From Apoderus coryli (taxonomy: Eukaryota; Arthropoda; Insecta; Coleoptera; Attelabidae): DNA of 64,000 nucleotides. Shown here in pieces: positions 59,330 to 64,000 of the stretch. The position numbers and the translations under genes are program-made. Below the pieces are notes generated by a model, which was not told the origin of the DNA, did no database searches, and was given only the letters and a program-made list of their open reading frames with translations. Location of the stretch: assembly GCA_911728435.2 (NCBI GenBank), contig OU452198.1, positions 14,666,001 through 14,730,000 on the forward strand. Direction: 5' to 3'. Position 1 is the stretch's first letter, and every line of letters starts with the position of its first letter.

Positions 59330-59410
59330 CTAACTTTTGCTGGGATTTGAACCCAGAACCTTCCGCATGCGAAGCGAACGCTATTGGACGCCACAGGACC
59401 CTCTTTGAAA
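59330..59410 (-). repeat. tRNA-like (Ala) sequence, probably a SINE head
   Basis: The minus strand has a good T-arm (ctggg-ttcaaat-cccag, with the B-box ggttcaaatcc pattern broken only slightly) and an anticodon arm with loop ttcgcat, which would give anticodon CGC. The D-arm is weak and the acceptor ends (gggtcct and the part after the T-arm) do not pair. It is therefore a tRNA-derived SINE or tRNA pseudogene, not a functional tRNA. Confidence 0.5.
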
Positions 59411-59460
59411 ATTGCATTGTAATTGTAGCTGTCTGTACGATTATCCAACGCGGAGGCGCA

Positions 59461-59640
59461 ACCGGATGCTTCCTCCGAGGCCAAAAAGTCCTACTCCGGA
59501 ATATACTACTTTAATATGCTACCCGCTGATATAAAAGATTGTTCTCCAGAGGGAAAATTCAAAAAAGAACTGAAAAAGTTTCTGGTGACGGGTGCCTTCT
59601 ATACGCTGCAGGAGTTTGCGGAATATTTCGATAGCCATTA
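59461..59640 (+). pseudogene. LINE ORF2 C-terminal fragment (family of 24864-28236)
   Basis: The frame AKKSYSGIYYFNMLPADIKD, then CSPEGKFKKELKKFLVTGAF and YTLQEFAEYFDSH to TAG, matches the end of the intact ORF2 (YYYNLLPEDIKGCQSEGKFK, FYSLQEFTAMVH). Only the last 60 codons remain. It is followed by about 70 bp of possible 3' UTR and then the Helitron-like copy 3. Confidence 0.85.
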
Positions 59641-59711
59641 GCATAATCTTTATTGTGTATATATATTTTAGTGCCTACTGTATTGATCTTAAATTTATAT
59701 ATATATTTTTT

Positions 59712-60385
59712 GCTCTCCATATCATATATGTAATATATATATATGGAGACTATTAGTTTCATGAAAAAAAAAATGTTTTTCACCGGAAATACTTGTTTTT
59801 GGTAATTTTATACATAAATAAGTAGTTTTAAAAAAATGTCTGTCTGTCTGTATCCACAAAAACGCAAAAACCGCTTAACAGATTTTAACCAAATTTGGTA
59901 CTGATTAGCTTTTGGGAAACATTTAGCGTAGGCAAGGGGTTTAAAAGAGGGTTCAAAAATTACAAAAATTCATAGTTCTTAAACTTATCCGAAATACTCC
60001 ATAATTGTTTACGCATTTAACTGAATATAACCTAAAATATTGAACATAAAATATTAGGCCACATTGGCGTTCGAAAATAGTGTAAAATGGTGTATAAAAT
60101 AGTTAAAAAAACGTACTTCTTAAACATACCAAAAATATTAACTAATTATTTATAGCTTTAATAGAATATAACCTATAAAATGTGTCACAAATAACTTACT
60201 TTCATAGGCATTCGGAAATAGTGGAAAAGGGGTTAAAACATAAAAAACATATATTTCCTAAACTTATTCGAAATATGGAATAATTTTTCATAGTTGTGAT
60301 AGAATATAACCTAAAAAATGTTACATAAAAGAATTAGTTCACACAGGCGTTCAAAAATAGCCTAAAAAAATGGTAAAAAAAAATG
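59712..60385 (+). mobile_element. Helitron/DINE-like element, copy 3 (3' part missing)
   Basis: It has the full 5' end of the family: 'gctctccatat', the 'atatggagactattagtttc' block, a short GTCT tract and the 'aaaaaccgcttaacagattt' box, followed by three to four of the diverged 140-bp internal repeats. It breaks at about 60385 within 'aaaaaatgttt', where a minus-strand LINE begins. The two share 'aaatgtttc' at the junction. Confidence 0.7.
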
Positions 60386-60440
60386 TTTCGAAAAGCGATG
60401 TGACCTCAGTTGGGCTTGATACACGATTATTATTATTATT

Positions 60441-61110
60441 TTTTTTTTTTTTCACAGGTTTTATTCCTGGTATTATTGACCGGGCCAAAAGGCCAAGGTC
60501 TTAAGGTATTTGCAACACACGTCTGACAATTCGACACGTACCCAAGATGACCGCTTTTTGGGCTTCATGTAAGTATCCATAGTTTAGATTAAATATTTTA
60601 AGATTTTCCACAAAACTTTTATGAACCAAGCCGTTAGCCGACAAGATGAATGGAACTATCAACACTGATTGTAGATTGTACAGGTGAGAAATCTCATATT
60701 TTAAAGATTCGTATTTTGAAAGTTTTTCTACGTAAGTTTTCTGTAGATTTTCATCACCAGGGTTTGCGATGTCGACAATATATCCTAACTTTCCTTTTTT
60801 GTCTATGACTACAATGTCCGGACGCTTATGAACGATGTGTCGTTCAGTTAATATTGGCGTATCCCAATAAACAAGCATCGTGTCTGATTCGAGCCTAAAC
60901 TCCGGCATGTATTTATATGGGGCGACTATTGATTTTATTAGTTTCTGCTGATGGCAGATACCTTGGTGTATCACTTTCGCTACTGCATTATGTCTTTCCA
61001 AATAATCTTTTGGTGCCAATGTGGTACATCCTGATGTTAGGTGTTGTATCGATTCTGACGCAGCTCCACACATACGGCATGTTTCTATGTCCAGTGATTC
61101 ATTGAGAATA
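60441..61110 (-). mobile_element. 5'-truncated R4/Dong-like LINE inserted in an AAT tract
   Basis: On the minus strand the insert has the C-terminal part of a restriction-like-endonuclease LINE, a short 3' UTR and a poly(A) of about 12 leading into (AAT)n. AAT repeats flank it on both sides (61111-61129 and 60426-60440), as expected for Dong elements, which are known to insert in TAA repeats. The reading frame of the host LINE resumes exactly after the distal AAT tract. Confidence 0.7.
60501..61110 (-). pseudogene. RLE domain of an R4/Dong-like reverse transcriptase, fragment
   Basis: An open frame of about 200 codons to TAA near 60501, fused in frame by chance to the host LINE through a run of Asn codons from the AAT tract. 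It has the zinc-knuckle CRMCGAASESIQHLTSGC (C-x2-C-x8-H-x4-C) and the nuclease motif RPDIVVIDKKGKLGYIVD (PD-x14-D), both characteristic of R2/R4-type site-specific LINEs. It ends in QKAVILGTCRIVRRVLQ. The reverse-transcriptase part is absent through 5' truncation. No stop codon, so the insertion is probably young. Confidence 0.8.
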
Positions 61111-61319
61111 TTATTATTATTATTATTATAAAGTGTGATTTTATAATCTGCTTTTTTGGTTCTACCTGTATGTCTGATGTAGAAGTTCCAGATTGCCTTT
61201 GACCTATTTTGTGATCTTAATAATGACTGATTAAAAACGGCACTCTTTTCACGCGTTATCGCTCTATTAATTCTATTACGGGCCTCTCTGTAGATAATCT
61301 TCAAGTTATCATCCGGTAT

Positions 61320-62215
61320 ATACTGCCTTAATCAGTTTAAATTCTGCAGTTCCATGTAATAGCGCCTAAGTGGCTCGGAAAATAAAATCTTAAATTCGGA
61401 TTGCTTAAAACCAGTTGGAACATGTTTTAATGGAAATGAAGCGTTAAAGCTCCATTCCAAACTTCTCAAAGGCTCGTTCGAAACTCATCCCTCTGAGTTC
61501 GTCGATATTCAGCGCACTAAGTAAGAAGCTAAACTCAGCAATCGCCACATTCGTAAACTGCCTACAACTGATTCTACTGGATTCTGTATTTGGAAGTTTT
61601 TTTAAATTGTATATTAGTTTGGATAACTGTTCAAAGTGGTCTGAAAAAACAATACTAAAATTTGACACAGTGACAGAACTAGGATTATTTGTAAGGACAT
61701 AGTCAACTTTTGATATAACCGTTTTTGAGGCGAGTGTCACAACACGGGTCGGAGAATCTACTAAACATGTCAATTCGAAAGACTCCATGACATCATACAA
61801 GAGCTTACAGTTGTAACTGCAACGATCATCGAGTTCGTTTACATTAAAATCGCCACTATCAGATATTCGAAGAAACCTCAGAAAGAATCGCCACCAACCG
61901 AGAACAAAAAACATTCAAGTCGCCGGCGCCGGTCGGCGCACGATATATTGTGATAATGCATACCGTTCTTTCATATACAACAGCCGAACATTCAAAATCC
62001 ACCTCAGCAGAGAACAAATTGACACAAGACAACGGTTCACAAATAAAATGTTCGTTATTTCTTGCAGATCCACCATGGCAGCGTAACGTGCGACAGAAGA
62101 ATGATTTTAATGTGTAATTACTAATGAATGTATTAGCAAGTTTTTCTTCACACTGCCAGTGTTCTGTTACACATAAAATATCTATTTGATTATTAGTTAA
62201 ATAAACATCAAGCAA
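61320..62215 (-). pseudogene. LINE ORF2 endonuclease part, frameshifted
   Basis: Recognisable boxes: ILCVTEHWQ, EVDFECSAVVYERTVCIITI, SGDFNVNEL (the GDFN box), SKVDYVLTNN and FSDHFEQLSK, all corresponding to the intact ORF2 at 25140-28016. A frame change at 61860-61915 and a stop in the linker near 61340 break it. A GGCG-rich insertion near 61920 adds to the disruption. Confidence 0.85.
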
Positions 62216-62303
62216 ACCTATTTTGTTGGAAAGGCACTGGACATTTCAATGTAAAATATTGCAGATGCTATGGATTGTATCCACTTGCTAGGGTAGCTCA
62301 AGA

Positions 62304-62510
62304 TTATAAAAAAAACAAATTTCTCTGTGCTAAAATGCTTCCCAAATGTAAAGCCATTTTTATTCTACCAGATTTCTTTAACACTGAATGTTTATTACTT
62401 AAGAAAAAGTAACCTATTGCTGTAAAGCTGATAAAAATTGTTTTAAAATGATGAATCAGTCGATCCCTACTGCTATTTAAGACTTTGGTGGTTGTGTGCA
62501 CTCCTATCAC
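62304..62510 (-). pseudogene. LINE ORF1 tail, second copy
   Basis: A 68-codon frame ending in LHLGSILAQRNLFFL. It matches the ORF1 tail at 24864-25132 over the last 35 residues and lies at the expected place just upstream (on the minus strand) of the ORF2 endonuclease. No ATG start; only the tail is visible. Confidence 0.65.
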
Positions 62511-62629
62511 AGGGTTTGAGCTATTTCAACGAAAAACTAATGGGTTCATCCTATAGGACTCCCCCAAACTCATATACAAAAATTTAGCTTTATTAGTTTA
62601 GTTAGCGTTTAGAAGATATTGTAGAAGAT

Positions 62630-62730
62630 AGAATACACACAGACAGACAAACTTTCATCTGTAAATGGTCTTAGTCGTCTCAAGGGACTTCCCTTGGGCG
62701 GGAAACTAATACAGTTTGACAATGTTTCGC
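62630..62730. repeat. Dispersed repeat, copy 2 (GACA-rich start)
   Basis: Diverged copy of 8370-8515, same orientation: 'cagacagacaaactttcatc', 'aatggtcttagtcgtctcaa', 'gggcgggaaact'. Confidence 0.55.
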
Positions 62731-63593
62731 TGGCAAAGGAAAATGGAAATTAAAACGCAAGAGTGTCAATACGCAAGAATAACTTCAAATGAGTGTCTTT
62801 TGATGCTTAATATTAAATTTGCAGCAATTCTGCAAAGACTTTTCAAGATAGATATGATATCCTAGTTTTTAAATCGCTTTAGGAAATTCTCGTACGAACA
62901 AGAATATATTTCCTTGCAAAATATAAAATGAAATCACCTGAACAACTTTAGGGTAAACATGACTCAACAGACTGGCATTATCTTCAATTTATTTCCTTCT
63001 AGTACAACCTAACGTGATAGAGACACTAGAATCAATTAAAATACCCCGGAGTTACACATAAAACAACGTGGAAACAGTGAGTGTGCCATAAGCGGTGAGT
63101 TTTTAACGGTATACGGTGGTGTATGCTCTTCGCGTTATCCAGAATTACCGTAAGCTACTCTCCACACTATCAGGTATCTACTGTTTGCCATCCCACACCT
63201 CCATTCCCGTACGAACTGTTTGTTAAAGGTTTTTTCCGCGTTTTAAATTCATTAAAAAGTTCACTGACAGATTAAAGCTGAGCTTTTTTTCTCTCTGAAA
63301 TAATATCGTAGGACTTCATTTCACTGGGTTTAATTAAATTTTTTAGAAGCCGTTTCTAGATGGATCATATTTCCTGGAAAATAATATCTCATTGAGACAA
63401 ATGTGCGTCTCGAATACGGTGAACAGTTCTATGAATTCTTGTAAGTTTTATATGAACCGTAGCTTCTACTGCTTGGATATCATTTGTCTTCTTTTAACTG
63501 GTGTATTTGTTTGAATTGTGAAATATTTACTTGAATCTTTATTTAATTAAAACGTTAATATCGGTGAAATGCAAATCGCATTTACTGCATAAA
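62731..63593. other. Spacer
   Basis: No gene or clear element recognised. Confidence 0.35.
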
Positions 63594-63744
63594 TACAGGG
63601 TGTTTAAAAAAGCACGGCAATATTTAAGGGGGTGATTGCTCAGGTCATTTTCAAATATGTTAAAAACGTAGTTTCGTTTATGCATAGCTTGCAAATATTA
63701 GAATGCACTGCCGAGTACCTGAAAAATATTTCATTATTGAATTT
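63594..63744. other. DNA-element terminus TACAGGGTGTTT
   Basis: 'tacagggtgtttaaaaaagc' starts at 63594. It resembles in its first nine bases the ends at 30420 and 39325. No inverted partner within the window; the other end may lie beyond the Helitron-like copy 4 or beyond 64000. Confidence 0.35.
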
Positions 63745-63747
63745 TAA

Positions 63748-64000
63748 ACTAGCTGTTGCCCTCGAGGCACGAATAGCTCTCCATATTTAAGTGTAAAAGT
63801 CATAATTTTATGACCTTTTTGTCATTTATCTAAATTTTTGTTTTGTTTTAGACATCAGCTATTTTTTTTTTTTTTGTATCGGGTTTTGTGCCTTTTTCTT
63901 CTCTTTGGAGGCACTATTTATACGCAGATATTTTATATTTCAGATCTAGGCCAAATTCTTGTACGCAAAATAATTGATTTTTTTTTAGTTTTATTATAAA
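63748..64000 (-). mobile_element. Helitron/DINE-like element, copy 4 (3' end, runs off the window)
   Basis: Minus-strand copy of the family's 3' end. Read on the plus strand it starts 'ctagctgttgccctcgaggc' and 'gctctccatat', then continues through 'gtcatttatctaaatttttg' and 'ggcactatttatacgcagat' as in 37260-37494. It keeps the complete CTAG end with an A before it on this strand (T after CTAG on the element strand), supporting the Helitron end definition. Confidence 0.7.

Larger units (their letters stand above)
60385..62510 (-). mobile_element. Minus-strand LINE (family of 24864-28236), decayed, with nested insertion
   Basis: From right to left: ORF1 tail (62304-62510), endonuclease (61859-62215 then 61444-61914), linker (to about 61130), an AAT tract, a foreign LINE insert (60441-61110), then the linker continues (RVSSPTEVTSLFETF) to 60385. 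All parts align with the intact ORF2 at 25140, e.g. ILCVTEHWQCEEKL against ILCLTEHWQHEDKI. Reverse transcriptase and 3' end are missing. Confidence 0.85.

Noticed and set aside
59330..59410. Functional tRNA-Ala gene
   Set aside because: Acceptor stem does not pair and the D-arm is degenerate.

Overview
This is an AT-rich, gene-poor stretch of a eukaryotic nuclear genome, almost certainly an insect. Reasons: TTAGG-type telomere-like motifs, Tc1/mariner, Transib-like and Helitron-like elements, several insect-type LINE retrotransposons, and no prokaryotic gene organisation. The order is not resolved; a beetle or hemipteran would fit. Nearly everything recognisable is repetitive DNA. The only candidate host gene is one exon of a PHD-finger Ulp1-type protease, and even that may belong to a mobile element.

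Layout. (1) 1-1867: no gene. (2) 1868-7142: a satellite array of 164-bp units, about 32 copies, plus strand. (3) 7143-12085: a spacer holding the Ulp1/PHD exon (10342-11210, minus), a TTAGG-like patch, a foldback repeat and a MITE. (4) 12086-28517: the same 164-bp satellite in the opposite orientation, about 80 copies, with 2-, 3-, 5- and 17-unit higher-order repeats. It is interrupted at 24864-28236 by a 5'-truncated LINE whose ORF2 (endonuclease plus reverse transcriptase) is intact. (5) 28518-30419: mostly featureless. (6) 30420-32510: a complete DD41D Tc1/mariner-superfamily transposon with perfect terminal inverted repeats (TIRs) of about 340 bp. (7) 33481-39234: two head-to-tail non-autonomous Helitron/DINE-like copies, the first carrying a Transib-like element (35232-36867) with an RSS-like terminus. 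(8) 39325-41998: a TIR element containing a 1.7-kb foldback. (9) 42767-46922: a 2,078-bp tandem duplication that copied most of a Tigger/pogo-like element. (10) 47072-53643: a diverged 605-bp tandem repeat, LINE reverse-transcriptase remnants, a 1.9-kb element with 31-bp TIRs, and a broken mariner. (11) 54718-57306: a LINE with complete ORF1 and decayed ORF2. (12) 59330-64000: a tRNA-like SINE fragment, LINE pieces, further Helitron-like pieces, and a minus-strand LINE carrying a restriction-like-endonuclease LINE (R4/Dong-like) inserted exactly into an AAT microsatellite.

The parts do not form a pathway; they form a nested insertion history. Several insertions can be polarised because an empty site is visible in the window: satellite units for the LINE, the second Helitron-like copy for the Transib-like element, and the reading frame of an intact related LINE for the R4/Dong-like insertion. 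The two observations most worth following are the opposed satellite arms around the Ulp1/PHD exon (a possible very large foldback-type element, or a satellite inversion) and the Transib-like element whose ends read as a V(D)J-type heptamer followed closely by a nonamer-like sequence. ORF positions are as seen by eye; copy numbers are lengths divided by 164.
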